64,000 nucleotides of DNA from Pseudomonas protegens (GCF_013407925.2 NZ_CP060201.1:3348001-3412000), one strand, 5' to 3'; counted from the stretch's first letter, positions 17,500-25,632 are shown. Numbers and translations are program-made. The notes: generated by a model not told the origin, from the sequence alone.

Positions 17500-17632
17500 G
17501 ACGGTCACTCACTCAGTAGTTAACGGACTGCCGAGCTCACTTCCACATGAGGGGTGGCAGTTGTGCGAGGGTGTGGAAGACCGGGACTGAGTAACCCAGC
17601 ACACCCGAAGGTGTCCCGCGCACAACCGCCAT
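17500..17632 (-). promoter_or_regulatory. Structured 5' leader of DUF6124-like copy 1
   Basis: On the mRNA, TTACTCAGT (17586-17594) can pair with ACTGAGTGA (17509-17517), just before the start codon. CTTCCACA and TGTGGAAG form a second hairpin inside it, and CACCTTCGGGTG is a third. In copy 2 the same outer stem is present with different bases, which is covariation between paralogous leaders. The stem would hide the translation initiation region. Whether it is a switch is inference. Confidence 0.55.
17537..17632 (-). CDS. 31-codon upstream ORF in the leader, copy 1
   Basis: ATG at 17632 to TGA at 17537. The peptide starts MAVVRGTPSG and ends PLMWK. The uORF in the second leader has exactly the same length, the same TPSG/APSG start and the same PLMWK end, despite compensating small shifts in the middle. 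This may be a leader peptide, or the frame may simply follow conserved RNA structure. Translation is not demonstrated. Confidence 0.35.
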   Translation of the reverse strand: MAVVRGTPSGVLGYSVPVFHTLAQLPPLMWK

Positions 17633-18016
17633 AAAGCGATGCCAACGAAAATACGTCGAGCCATGCTCATGAGCGCTCATGCTTACCCAGGTCCGAACTT
17701 CCACATCCGGGCCGCTGATTTGGCAGCGGCACCGGGAGACTGCCTGATCATTCGAAGGGGTACAAGGCGCTCAAAGGCGTGGGGGATTCTCTCGGATTTG
17801 CCCTACAAAACAAAGCGAAACGGCTCTGGCACTGGGCGGTATTCCCTGACAAATCGGGTGCTGGGCAGGGGGGATAGGGGCTTTGTTGAATGTGCGAGTG
17901 GGGTAGGGCAGTCAGCGTGTGCTGGCAGGTTTTGCGGCCCCTGCGGTGCCGTTCGCAGCCTCGCGGGCTCGGCAGCGGCTACAAATGAGGTCGCGGGTGC
18001 AGTTCAGGTTGGGTGG

Positions 18017-18125
18017 TGTAGCCGCTGCCGCAGGCTGCGAACGGCCCGAAGGGACGCAGGGTTCTCAAGGTCGTTGAAGGTCCTGCGGACCTTTTCGCAG
18101 CCTCGCGAGCTCGGCAGCGGCTACA
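18017..18125. repeat. REP element, type B, copy 2
   Basis: Near-identical to 17032-17140, about 985 bp away, with the same GGTCCTGCGGACC internal hairpin. It was duplicated together with the adjacent DUF6124-like gene. A half-copy (CTCGGCAGCGGCTACA) also lies at 17968-17983. Confidence 0.75.
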
Positions 18126-18130
18126 GGGCG

Positions 18131-18484
18131 TCAGGGGCCGGGGCGGGCGCCGTCGAGCAGGGCGTCCACCACGGCGCGGGCCATTTCCACGGAATGCACC
18201 ATGGACCAGATCAGTCCGCGTTCGATGCCGCTGGCCCGTTCGGTGATTTCATCGGACACCTCTTCGGCGCATTTGAGCAGCAAGGAAACGTGCATCAGCG
18301 CGTCTTCGGCATTTACCTGGGGTTGCACGGCGAACAGCGGGTGGCCTTGAGCGTCGCGCAGGCCGAAGGGGCGATGGCGGGTGCCGTGCAAGGCGGCCAG
18401 CAGGTTGGCGTTGGCGCGGTCCAGCTCCGGGTCGCGGCGCGGACGATCGGTGGGCAAGGGTGGATCGGGGACGAGCTTTTTCAT
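18131..18484 (-). CDS. DUF6124-like small protein, copy 2
   Basis: Its 117 residues are identical in sequence to the protein at 17146-17499. The start codon is preceded by CTAAAGGAACCAGTCTC, in which AAAGGA is the probable ribosome binding site. That site is fully base-paired to an upstream segment in the leader. Keeping two identical proteins under leaders that differ in primary sequence suggests recent gene conversion of the coding part or selection for dosage. Function unknown. Confidence 0.75.
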   Translation of the reverse strand: MKKLVPDPPLPTDRPRRDPELDRANANLLAALHGTRHRPFGLRDAQGHPLFAVQPQVNAEDALMHVSLLLKCAEEVSDEITERASGIERGLIWSMVHSVEMARAVVDALLDGARPGP

Positions 18485-18619
18485 GAGACTGGTTCCTTTA
18501 GCAATTTAAGAAACCGCCGGATCTCACTTCCACATGAGAGGGTGGCAGCCGTGCGCAGGTGTGGAAGACCGGGCTAAAGGAACCGGCGCACCCGAAGGTG
18601 CCCTACGCACAGCCGCCAT
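18485..18619 (-). promoter_or_regulatory. Structured 5' leader of DUF6124-like copy 2, sequestering the ribosome binding site
   Basis: On the plus strand GGTTCCTTTAGC (18491-18502) is an exact 12-base inverted complement of GCTAAAGGAACC (18573-18584). In the mRNA this pairs the AAAGGA ribosome binding site with an upstream anti-site. The CTTCCACA/TGTGGAAG inner hairpin and CACCTTCGGGTG hairpin are also present. Copy 1 has an equivalent stem made of different bases. Confidence 0.6.
18524..18619 (-). CDS. 31-codon upstream ORF in the leader, copy 2
   Basis: ATG at 18619 to TGA at 18524. The peptide starts MAAVRRAPSG and ends HPLMWK. It has the same length and ends as the uORF of copy 1. The anti-ribosome-binding-site segment lies inside it, so a translating ribosome would open the stem; this is a possible coupling mechanism (inference). 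Confidence 0.35.
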   Translation of the reverse strand: MAAVRRAPSGAPVPLARSSTPAHGCHPLMWK

Positions 18620-18863
18620 AAATCGAGTTCACCCAAGCCGCATCGGCAAGGGTGTTCGAATGAGACGACTGCACGTCCTTTATCCCAGACTTCCACATCC
18701 GGGCCGCTGATTTGGCAGCGGCACCGGGAGACTGCCTGATCGTTCGAAGGGGTACAAGGCGCTCAAAGGCGTTGGGGATTCTCTCGGATTTGCCCTACAA
18801 AACAAAGAGATTCTGCTTCGTTGCGGGGCGGCATCGCCTGACAATCTCTGCTTTTCTCCAGGC

Positions 18864-18897
18864 AAAAAAAAGGGCCTGGAGACGTATCTCCAAGCCC
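18864..18897 (-). terminator. Intrinsic terminator of aspA
   Basis: On the minus strand GGGCTTGGAGA and TCTCCAGGCCC form an 11-bp stem around a TACG loop, followed by eight T residues. It lies about 70 bp after the aspA stop codon. Confidence 0.88.
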
Positions 18898-18965
18898 TCA
18901 AAAGGTGAGAGGTGTCTAGTCCCTCAACCTGGTGAGCGGTGTTGCATGTTTCGGGGTCGCGGCGG

Positions 18966-20390
18966 TCAGGCTTTCAGCGGAACCAGACGCGGGGCAATCA
19001 TGTTTTCCGGACGCAGGATGTCGTCGAGCATGGCGTCGTCCAGCAGGCCTTCTTCGCGCACCAGTTCCAGTACGCCACGGCCGCTTTCGAGGGCGATGCG
19101 GGCGATACGGGTGGCGTTTTCATAGCCGATGTACGGGTTCAGCGCGGTGACCAGGCCGATGGAGTGCTCCACCAGTTCGCGGCAACGGGCTTCGTTGGCG
19201 GTGATGCCGGTGATGCAGTGCTCGCGCAGCATGTCCATGGCGCGTTGCAGCAGGCGGATCGAGTCGAAGATCTTGAAGGCGATCAGCGGCTCCATCACGT
19301 TCAGTTGCAGCTGGCCGCCTTCGGCCGCGATGGTCAGGGCCAGGTCGTTGCCGATGATCTGGAACGCCACTTGGTTGACCGCTTCCGGAATCACCGGGTT
19401 GACCTTGCCAGGCATGATCGAGCTGCCGGGCTGACGCGCTGGCAGGTTGATTTCGTTGATGCCGGTGCGTGGGCCGCTGGACAGCAGGCGCAGGTCGTTG
19501 CAGATCTTCGACAGCTTGACCGCGGTGCGCTTGAGCATGCCGGAGAACAGCACGAAGGCGCCCATGTCGGAGGTGGCTTCGATCAGGTCGGCGGCCGGTA
19601 CCAGCGGCTGGCCGCTGATGGTGGCCAGGCGTTGTACGGCCAGGGCCTGGTAGCGCGGGTCGGCGTTGATGCCGGTGCCGATGGCGGTGCCGCCCAGGTT
19701 GACTTCGGTCAGCACTTCCGGCGCCAGGGTCTTCAGGCGAGCCAGGTCTTCGCTCAGGGTGGTGGCGAAGGCCTTGAATTCCTGGCCCAGGGTCATCGGC
19801 ACGGCGTCTTGCAGCTGGGTACGACCCATTTTCAGGACGTGGCTGAATTCTTCACCTTTGGCGGCGAACGACTGGATCAGGCTGTCGAGGCTGGCCAGCA
19901 GGGCGTCGTGACCCAGCAGCAGACCCAGGCGGATCGCGGTCGGGTAGGCGTCGTTGGTGGACTGCGCCATGTTCACGTCGTTGTTCGGGTGCAGGTACTG
20001 GTATTCGCCCTTGCTGTGGCCCATGGCCTCCAGCGCGATGTTGGCGATGACTTCGTTGGCATTCATGTTGGTCGAAGTGCCAGCGCCGCCTTGAATCATG
20101 TCCACCACGAACTCTTCGTGGAAGTCGCCACGGATCAGACGGGCACAGGCCTCGCTGATGGCCGCATGCTTGGCTTCGCTCAGATGACCCAGTTCGCGGT
20201 TGGCGTCAGCAGCTGCCTGCTTGACCATTGCCAGGGCCACGACCAGTTTTGGGTAGTGCGAAATCGGAACGCCGGAGAGACGGAAGTTGTTCACCGCTCG
20301 CAGGGTCTGGATGCCGTAATACGCTTGAGCCGGTACTTCGAGTACGCCAAGCAGGTCTTTTTCTGTGCGGAAAGATGCAGCGGAGGACAT
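18966..20390 (-). CDS. aspA: Aspartate ammonia-lyase
   Basis: A 474-residue fumarase/aspartase-superfamily enzyme that converts aspartate to fumarate and ammonia. Signatures: RTEKDLLGVLEVPAQAYYG at the start, MIQGGAGTSTNMNANEV, MAQSTNDAYPTAIRLG, MGRTQLQDAVPMTLGQEF, and the superfamily signature SSIMPGKVNPVIPE. An ATG four codons upstream is possible; MSSAASFR is preferred by similarity to known aspartases. It is divergent from a LysR regulator, as in other pseudomonads. An efficient terminator follows. Confidence 0.95.
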   Translation of the reverse strand: MSSAASFRTEKDLLGVLEVPAQAYYGIQTLRAVNNFRLSGVPISHYPKLVVALAMVKQAAADANRELGHLSEAKHAAISEACARLIRGDFHEEFVVDMIQGGAGTSTNMNANEVIANIALEAMGHSKGEYQYLHPNNDVNMAQSTNDAYPTAIRLGLLLGHDALLASLDSLIQSFAAKGEEFSHVLKMGRTQLQDAVPMTLGQEFKAFATTLSEDLARLKTLAPEVLTEVNLGGTAIGTGINADPRYQALAVQRLATISGQPLVPAADLIEATSDMGAFVLFSGMLKRTAVKLSKICNDLRLLSSGPRTGINEINLPARQPGSSIMPGKVNPVIPEAVNQVAFQIIGNDLALTIAAEGGQLQLNVMEPLIAFKIFDSIRLLQRAMDMLREHCITGITANEARCRELVEHSIGLVTALNPYIGYENATRIARIALESGRGVLELVREEGLLDDAMLDDILRPENMIAPRLVPLKA

Positions 20391-20497
20391 GACGGAGATC
20401 ATCTCGGTAGGGACCCGGTCTGTGCCGGGAACGCTGCGAATCCTAGGCCGAAGGGAATTTTTGGGCCAATGCTGTTAAACACTGGGCTATGCATATT

Positions 20498-20510
20498 CGG
20501 CATAATGCCG
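20498..20510. promoter_or_regulatory. Palindrome in the aspA/LysR intergenic region
   Basis: CGGCAT and its complement surround an A, giving CGGCATaATGCCG in the 181-bp divergent region. LysR regulators often bind such dyads near their own promoter. Binding is only inferred. Confidence 0.35.
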
Positions 20511-20571
20511 GTGTGACGCCGCTTTGCCGGCGAGCGTGTGACCTAAAATGGTGCGTGTCCGGGAGGACGTG

Positions 20572-21486
20572 ATGAATCTGGAAAGCAAATGGCTCGAGGA
20601 CTTCAGTGCCCTGGCCGCCACCCGCAGCTTTTCCCAGGCTGCCGAGCGACGTTTCGTGACCCAGCCGGCCTTCAGTCGGCGCATCCGCAGCCTGGAAGCG
20701 GCCCTGGGCCTGACCCTGGTCAACCGCTCGCACACGCCGGTGGAACTGACGGCGGCGGGGCAGTTGTTCCTGGTTACCGCGCGCACCGTGGTCGAACAGC
20801 TTGGCGAGGTGGTGCGGCACCTGCACCACCTGGAAGGCGGGCAGGGCGAGGTGATGCAGGTGGCGGCGGCCCACTCCCTGGCGCTGGGTTTCTTCCCGCG
20901 CTGGATCGCGCAACTGCGCAATGAGGGACTGAACATTGCCACGCGGCTGGTGGCCACCAACGTCGGTGATGCGGTGCACGCCCTGCGCGAAGGCGGTTGC
21001 GACCTGATGCTGGCCTTCTACGACCCGGACGCGGCCTTGCAGATGGACTCGGAAATCTTCCCCTCGCTGCACCTGGGGCACACCGAGATGCTGCCGGTGT
21101 GCGCCGCCGATCCTCAGGGCAAGCCGCTGTTCGATCTGGAAGGCGAATCCAGCGTGCCGCTGCTGGCCTACAGCGCCGGGGCCTTTCTCGGGCGTTCGGT
21201 GAACCTGCTGCTGCGCCAGCGCAATCTGCGTTTCACCACCGTCTATGAAACTGCCATGGCCGACAGCCTCAAGAGCATGGCCCTGGAAGGATTGGGGATT
21301 GCCTGGGTGCCGCAACTGAGCGTGCGCGCCGAACTGGCCCGGGGTGAACTGGTGGTGTGCGGCGGCGCGCAATGGCATGTGCCGCTGGAGATCCGCCTGT
21401 ACCGCTGCGCCCTGGTGCGCAAGGCCAACGTGCGCTTGCTCTGGCGCAAGCTGGAAGGCGCCGCTGCACAAGCCGCGGCCACGTAG
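20572..21486 (+). CDS. LysR-family transcriptional regulator
   Basis: A 304-residue LysR protein. The winged helix-turn-helix is at residues 4-62 (WLEDFSALAATRSFSQAAERRFVTQPAFSRRIRSLE). The effector-binding domain follows (GDAVHALREGGCDLMLAF, LEGLGIAWVPQL). GGGAGGACGTG directly before the ATG at 20572 decides the start over an upstream ATG. It is divergent from aspA, a gene pair also found in P. aeruginosa, so regulation of aspA is likely but inferred. The stop codon overlaps the first bases of a REP element. Confidence 0.9.
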   Translation: MNLESKWLEDFSALAATRSFSQAAERRFVTQPAFSRRIRSLEAALGLTLVNRSHTPVELTAAGQLFLVTARTVVEQLGEVVRHLHHLEGGQGEVMQVAAAHSLALGFFPRWIAQLRNEGLNIATRLVATNVGDAVHALREGGCDLMLAFYDPDAALQMDSEIFPSLHLGHTEMLPVCAADPQGKPLFDLEGESSVPLLAYSAGAFLGRSVNLLLRQRNLRFTTVYETAMADSLKSMALEGLGIAWVPQLSVRAELARGELVVCGGAQWHVPLEIRLYRCALVRKANVRLLWRKLEGAAAQAAAT

Positions 21487-21567
21487 GAGCCGGCTTGCCG
21501 GCGAAAGCGTCGGTCGGGAGGGTGGTGATCGCAGGGCTGGCCTCTTCGCTGGCAAGCCAGCTCCTAC
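21483..21567. repeat. REP element, type A pair
   Basis: GTAGGAGCCGGCTTGCCGGC at the left pairs with GCTGGCAAGCCAGCTCCTAC at the right. It begins within the stop codon of the LysR gene. Confidence 0.75.
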
Positions 21568-21590
21568 GGGAGATAGGGGCTGGGTTTTTT

Positions 21591-21676
21591 GTCGGAGCCG
21601 GCTTGCCGGCGAAAACGTCGGCCGGGTGGGGGTGATTGCAGGGTGGGCCTGTTCGCTAGCAAGCCAGCTTCTACGA
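21591..21676. repeat. REP element, type A pair (adjacent second unit)
   Basis: GTCGGAGCCGGCTTGCCGGC at the left and AGCAAGCCAGCTTCTAC at the right. It is a diverged copy of the unit 24 bp upstream, so the two form a small cluster between the LysR gene and purE. Confidence 0.7.
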
Positions 21677-21756
21677 GGGGTACGGGATTGACCTGGGAGT
21701 CAATAAAACCGGGGTTTTGCGCCGGAAATACTTTGTTCGACAGATGGTCGGCGAAA

Positions 21757-21786
21757 GTGCGTTTAACGCACCTTTTTCGGTATACT
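21757..21786 (+). promoter_or_regulatory. Possible purE promoter region with inverted repeat
   Basis: GTGCG-TTTAA-CGCAC (21757-21771) is a perfect inverted repeat followed by CTTTTTC, then TATACT (21781-21786), a strong -10 match. No good -35 is seen at the right spacing. The repeat could be an operator or the hairpin of a weak terminator. Confidence 0.4.
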
Positions 21787-21829
21787 GCGCGGCCTTCGGC
21801 CGGTTCGTCCGGCCATCATTCGTACAGTC

Positions 21830-21861
21830 AAGCCACGCATTTTCGCGTGGCTTGTTGTTTT
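21830..21861 (+). terminator. Terminator-like hairpin in the purE leader
   Basis: AAGCCACGC and GCGTGGCTT form a 9-bp stem around ATTTTC, followed by GTTGTTTTTG. It lies between the likely promoter and purE, 40 bp before the start codon, so it could attenuate purE-purK. It could alternatively end a short RNA. Confidence 0.6.
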
Positions 21862-21900
21862 TGACGCGCCCGCGGGCGCCCAGAGAGAAGAGGCACGACG

Positions 21901-22392
21901 ATGAGTGCACTGGTTGGCGTGATCATGGGCTCCAAGTCCGATTGGTCCACCCTTAGCCACACCGCCGATATGCTGGAAAAGCTCGGCATCCCTTACGAGG
22001 TGAAGGTGGTGTCCGCACACCGCACCCCGGACCTGCTGTTCCAGTACGCCGAAGAGGCTGAGGCGCGTGGCATCGAGGTGATCATCGCCGGTGCCGGTGG
22101 CGCGGCGCACTTGCCGGGCATGTGCGCGGCCAAGACCCACCTGCCGGTGCTGGGCGTGCCGGTGCAGTCGTCGATGCTCTCGGGCGTGGATTCGCTGCTG
22201 TCCATCGTGCAGATGCCCGCCGGCATCCCCGTGGCCACCCTGGCCATCGGCAAGGCGGGCGCGATCAACGCGGCCCTGCTCTCGGCGAGCATCCTGGGCG
22301 CCAAGCACCCGCAGTTTCATGCGGTGCTGAAAAAATTCCGTGCTGAACAGACAGACAGCGTCCTGGACAATCCAGACCCGCGCGTCGCCTGA
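21901..22392 (+). CDS. purE: N5-carboxyaminoimidazole ribonucleotide mutase
   Basis: A 163-residue class I PurE, which converts N5-CAIR to CAIR in purine synthesis. Signatures: [13 protein letters not shown] at the start, [32 protein letters not shown], and [30 protein letters not shown] precedes the ATG. It is followed after 11 bp by purK, the enzyme that makes its substrate. Confidence 0.97.
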   Translation: MSALVGVIMGSKSDWSTLSHTADMLEKLGIPYEVKVVSAHRTPDLLFQYAEEAEARGIEVIIAGAGGAAHLPGMCAAKTHLPVLGVPVQSSMLSGVDSLLSIVQMPAGIPVATLAIGKAGAINAALLSASILGAKHPQFHAVLKKFRAEQTDSVLDNPDPRVA

Positions 22393-22403
22393 GGTTGTTG
22401 ACG

Positions 22404-23486
22404 ATGAAGATCGGTGTAATCGGTGGCGGCCAGTTGGGCCGCATGTTGGCCCTGGCGGGGACTCCGCTGGGAATGAACTTCGCTTTCCTCGACCCGGCGC
22501 CGGACGCCTGTGCCGCCGCCCTCGGTGAACACCTGCGGGCCGACTACGGCGACCAGGACCACCTGCGCCAGCTGGCCGATGAAGTGGACCTGGTGACCTT
22601 CGAATTCGAGAGCGTGCCGGCGGAAACCGTGGCCTTCCTCTCGCAGTTCGTGCCGGTCTACCCGAGTGCCGAAGCCCTGCGCATCGCCCGCGATCGCTGG
22701 TTCGAGAAGAGCATGTTCAAGGACCTGGGGATTCCTACTCCGGAGTTTGCCGACATCCAGTCCCAGGCGGATCTCGACGCCGCCGTGGCGCGCATCGGCC
22801 TGCCGGCCGTGCTCAAGACCCGCACCCTGGGTTACGACGGCAAGGGCCAGAAGGTCCTGCGCAGCGCCGCCGATGTCGAAGGCACCTTCGCCGAACTGGG
22901 CAGCGTGCCCTGCCTGCTGGAAGGCTTCGTGCCCTTCACCGGCGAAGTCTCGCTGATCGCCGTGCGTGCCCGCGACGGGGAAACCCGTTTCTACCCGCTG
23001 GTGCACAACACCCACGACAGCGGCATCCTGCGCCTGTCGGTGGCCAGCAGCGACCACCCGTTGCAGGCCCTGGCCGAGGACTACTCCAGCCGCGTGCTCA
23101 AGCAACTGGATTACGTCGGCGTCATGGCCTTCGAATTCTTCGAAGTGGACGGTGGCCTCAAGGCCAACGAGATCGCTCCGCGGGTGCACAACTCCGGGCA
23201 CTGGACCACCGAAGGCGCCGAGTGCAGCCAGTTCGAAAACCACCTGCGGGCGGTGGCCGGGCTGCCCCTGGGCTCCACCGCCAAGGTGGGTGAGAGCGCG
23301 ATGATCAACTTCATCGGCGAAGTGCCGCCGGTGGACCACGTCATCGCCATCGACGACTGCCACCTGCATCACTACGGCAAGGCCTTCAAGGCCGGGCGCA
23401 AGGTCGGCCACGCCAACCTGCGTTGCGCCGATCAGGCGACCCTGCAAGCGCAGATCCTCAAGGTGCAGGCGCTGATCGCCGAGTAA
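22404..23486 (+). CDS. purK: N5-carboxyaminoimidazole ribonucleotide synthase
   Basis: A 360-residue ATP-grasp enzyme that carboxylates AIR with ATP and bicarbonate. Signatures: KIGVIGGGQLGRMLALAG, FEFESVPAETVAFL, PAVLKTRTLGYDGKGQKVL, APRVHNSGHWTTEGAECSQF. The ATG at 22404 is chosen because the conserved N-terminus starts there; TTG codons lie just upstream. It forms an operon with purE. Confidence 0.97.
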   Translation: MKIGVIGGGQLGRMLALAGTPLGMNFAFLDPAPDACAAALGEHLRADYGDQDHLRQLADEVDLVTFEFESVPAETVAFLSQFVPVYPSAEALRIARDRWFEKSMFKDLGIPTPEFADIQSQADLDAAVARIGLPAVLKTRTLGYDGKGQKVLRSAADVEGTFAELGSVPCLLEGFVPFTGEVSLIAVRARDGETRFYPLVHNTHDSGILRLSVASSDHPLQALAEDYSSRVLKQLDYVGVMAFEFFEVDGGLKANEIAPRVHNSGHWTTEGAECSQFENHLRAVAGLPLGSTAKVGESAMINFIGEVPPVDHVIAIDDCHLHHYGKAFKAGRKVGHANLRCADQATLQAQILKVQALIAE

Positions 23487-23594
23487 CAAATCCACCGGCT
23501 GGCGGGAACCTTCGTTTCCCGCCGATCTCTGATAGCGGGAGGCCAGAGCGCTGACTAGGCTTTGGCTTGATCCCCCCCTTACAGAGGAACAGCC

Positions 23595-23840
23595 ATGGGC
23601 ATTATCGGAACCATTTTCATCGGCTTGATCGTTGGTCTGCTGGCGCGTTTCCTCAAGCCGGGAGACGACAGCATGGGCTGGATCATGACCATCCTGCTGG
23701 GTATCGCCGGCTCCTTCGCCGCCACTTATGGCGGTCAGGCGCTGGGTATCTACCACGCGGGCCAGGGCGCCGGTTTCATCGGTGCACTGGTGGGCGCGAT
23801 CGTCCTGCTGGTGATCTACGGCTTCGTCAAGAAAAGCTGA
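23595..23840 (+). CDS. GlsB/YeaQ/YmgE-family small membrane protein
   Basis: 81 residues with three hydrophobic segments and the family pattern IGTIFIGLIVGLLARFLKPGDD and GWIMTILLGIAGSFAATYGG. The family is called transglycosylase-associated by early annotation, but the molecular role is not established; some members respond to stress. AGAGGAAC precedes the ATG. It stands alone after purK with its own gap. Confidence 0.85.
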   Translation: MGIIGTIFIGLIVGLLARFLKPGDDSMGWIMTILLGIAGSFAATYGGQALGIYHAGQGAGFIGALVGAIVLLVIYGFVKKS

Positions 23841-23980
23841 TTCCCCCCCTGCAAACCCCCTCTGCCGCTCGGGCGGAGGGGAGCCCCTTTGTTCATCTGA
23901 AACTTCAACGCAGCCGACGTGTTGCGCACTAGAATGCGCGGGTTTTTTCCGTCCTTTCTTTTTGACCGAGCCACCCTCTC

Positions 23981-24517
23981 ATGCGCCGTCTTCTATTGAC
24001 CTTTGTTCTGCTGGGCTGCGGCCTGGCCCACGCTGGCGAACTGCCGGAAACCGACTGGCTGGAGCTGATGCCCAAGTCGGACCAGAAGGCCCTGGAGCAG
24101 ATGCCGGAAATCGACCACAACTCCCCCGAAGCCAATGGCACCTTCACCGAAAAGGGCGGCCTGAAGCAGAGCAAGGGCTTGCCGGCGGTGATGTATTCCA
24201 CCAAGACCGTACCGGCGATGAACGACAAGCAGATTCGCCTGGGCGGCTATCCGGTGCCGCTGGAAGCCGATGCCAAGGGGCGCAGCACGCTGTTCTTCCT
24301 GGTGCCGTACCCGGGGGCCTGCATCCACGTGCCGCCACCGCCGCCCAACCAGCTGGTGCTGGTGCGCTTTCCCAAGGGCGTGAAGCTGGATGACATCTAC
24401 ACCCCGCTGTGGGTGACCGGCACCCTGAAGATCGAGAAGGTCAGCAATGACCTGGCCGACGCGGCCTACGCCCTGGATGCGGCGAAGGTGCGGGTGGTGC
24501 AGGAGTCGGACCTGTAA
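23981..24517 (+). CDS. DUF3299 secreted protein
   Basis: A 178-residue protein with a signal peptide (MRRLLLTFVLLGCGLAHAGE). The body fits DUF3299: IRLGGYPVPLEADAKGRSTLFFLVPYPGACIHVPPPPPNQ. The C-I-H-x-P-P-P motif is conserved in the family. The cysteine of LGCGLAHA could make it a lipoprotein, but the AHA/GE cut is more likely. Probably periplasmic; function unknown. No clear Shine-Dalgarno site is seen. Confidence 0.75.
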   Translation: MRRLLLTFVLLGCGLAHAGELPETDWLELMPKSDQKALEQMPEIDHNSPEANGTFTEKGGLKQSKGLPAVMYSTKTVPAMNDKQIRLGGYPVPLEADAKGRSTLFFLVPYPGACIHVPPPPPNQLVLVRFPKGVKLDDIYTPLWVTGTLKIEKVSNDLADAAYALDAAKVRVVQESDL

Positions 24518-24561
24518 TCGGGACAGGTGATCAGTCAGGAATTTGCGGCCAGGAGGGCTGT

Positions 24562-24694
24562 TGTGGCGAGGGAGCTTGCTCCCGCTCGGGCGCGTAGCGG
24601 CCGCAAGAGCCGAGTACGCGATCTGCCTGACAGACCGCAGATTCAGGCCTTGGGAAGGCTGCGCCTTGCAGCGGGAGCAAGCTCCCTCGCCACA
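24562..24694. repeat. REP element, type C (long perfect inverted ends)
   Basis: TGTGGCGAGGGAGCTTGCTC at the left and its exact reverse complement at the right (24 bp in total) enclose about 85 bp. Such pairs are widespread intergenic elements in Pseudomonas. It sits between two convergent genes. Confidence 0.8.
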
Positions 24695-24732
24695 TCCGGC
24701 TTAAACACAGGGCCCATCGCCGCAAGCATGGG

Positions 24733-25632
24733 TCAGAGCGGGGCGGCGCTGATGCTCACGCTCAGGGTGTGGCGGGCGCCGGGGGCCAGGGTGACGATGT
24801 CGTCCATCACGTTGGCGGTTTCGATGCACAGCATGCGCTGCCAGCCGTCGTCGGCCATGTCGCCAAATTGCGCGGCGCGGTCGATCCAGGGGTTCCAGAT
24901 CACTGCGGTGCGCGAGCCTGCGCTGTTCAGGCGAATCCGCCGCTGCCACTCGGGGTCGACGATCTCCAGCTGCGCCGGTACGTTCAGGTAGATGCGATCA
25001 GTCTCGCCGCTAAAGTGCAGGGCGCCGCTTTGGACCTTGGTGGTCCAGTCTTCCAGGGTCTCGATGTAGTTCAGCCCATCCACGCCCTCCACCTGCACGT
25101 TGCGTACATCGCTGACCGCGAAGTAGCTGTGCAGCGCCTGGCTGATGCTCACGCTTTCAGTGCCCAGGTTGTGGCTGCTGAGGCTGATGTGCAGTTGCTG
25201 GTCGAGGCGGATGCTCAGGCGCGGTTCCACTGTATGGGGCCAGCCGGGAAAGCCGTCAGCTGGGCAGGGCAGGCGCAGTTCCACCAGCAGGCTGTCGCCG
25301 TCGCTTTCGATACCCAGCAGTTCCCAGTCGGTGGCGCGTACCAGGCCGTGGGCCGGTGCCGGTTCAGCACTTTGGCGCATGGCCTGCACGCTTTGCGGGT
25401 TGCGCGCCAGGTTGCCGAACCAGGGCCAGCACACCGGCACTCCGGCGCGGATGCTCTTGCCGCTTTTGAACACGGCCTCGTCGTTGAGCCAGATCAGCGG
25501 CGGTTGCCCGGCCACTTGATAACTGAGGATGTGCGCGCCTTGCTGGGCCAGCAGCAGTTCGGCGTCACCGTGGCGGATGCGCCAGCAGTTCAGTTCATCC
25601 AGTTTGACCGTTTCGACCTGGGGCGTAGGCAT
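24733..25632 (-). CDS. D-hexose-6-phosphate mutarotase (YeaD-like)
   Basis: A 299-residue aldose-1-epimerase-fold protein. Signatures: LLLAQQGAHILSYQVAGQPPLIWLN, GVPVCWPWFGN, QALHSYFAVSDV, and a C-terminal VIWNPWIDRAAQFGDM. The YeaD group interconverts alpha and beta hexose-6-phosphates. The adjacent thioesterase gene on the same strand is 58 bp upstream and may be co-transcribed. Confidence 0.88.
   Translation of the reverse strand: MPTPQVETVKLDELNCWRIRHGDAELLLAQQGAHILSYQVAGQPPLIWLNDEAVFKSGKSIRAGVPVCWPWFGNLARNPQSVQAMRQSAEPAPAHGLVRATDWELLGIESDGDSLLVELRLPCPADGFPGWPHTVEPRLSIRLDQQLHISLSSHNLGTESVSISQALHSYFAVSDVRNVQVEGVDGLNYIETLEDWTTKVQSGALHFSGETDRIYLNVPAQLEIVDPEWQRRIRLNSAGSRTAVIWNPWIDRAAQFGDMADDGWQRMLCIETANVMDDIVTLAPGARHTLSVSISAAPL

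Noticed and set aside
17500..18620. tRNA or tmRNA-like gene in the DUF6124 leaders
   Set aside because: No cloverleaf, no CCA end and no T-loop consensus could be found; the hairpins fit an mRNA leader.
21483..21676. Possible CRISPR array from repeated GGCTTGCCGGC units
   Set aside because: The units are inverted pairs with variable spacing and recur singly across the window, so they are REP elements, not direct repeats with unique spacers.
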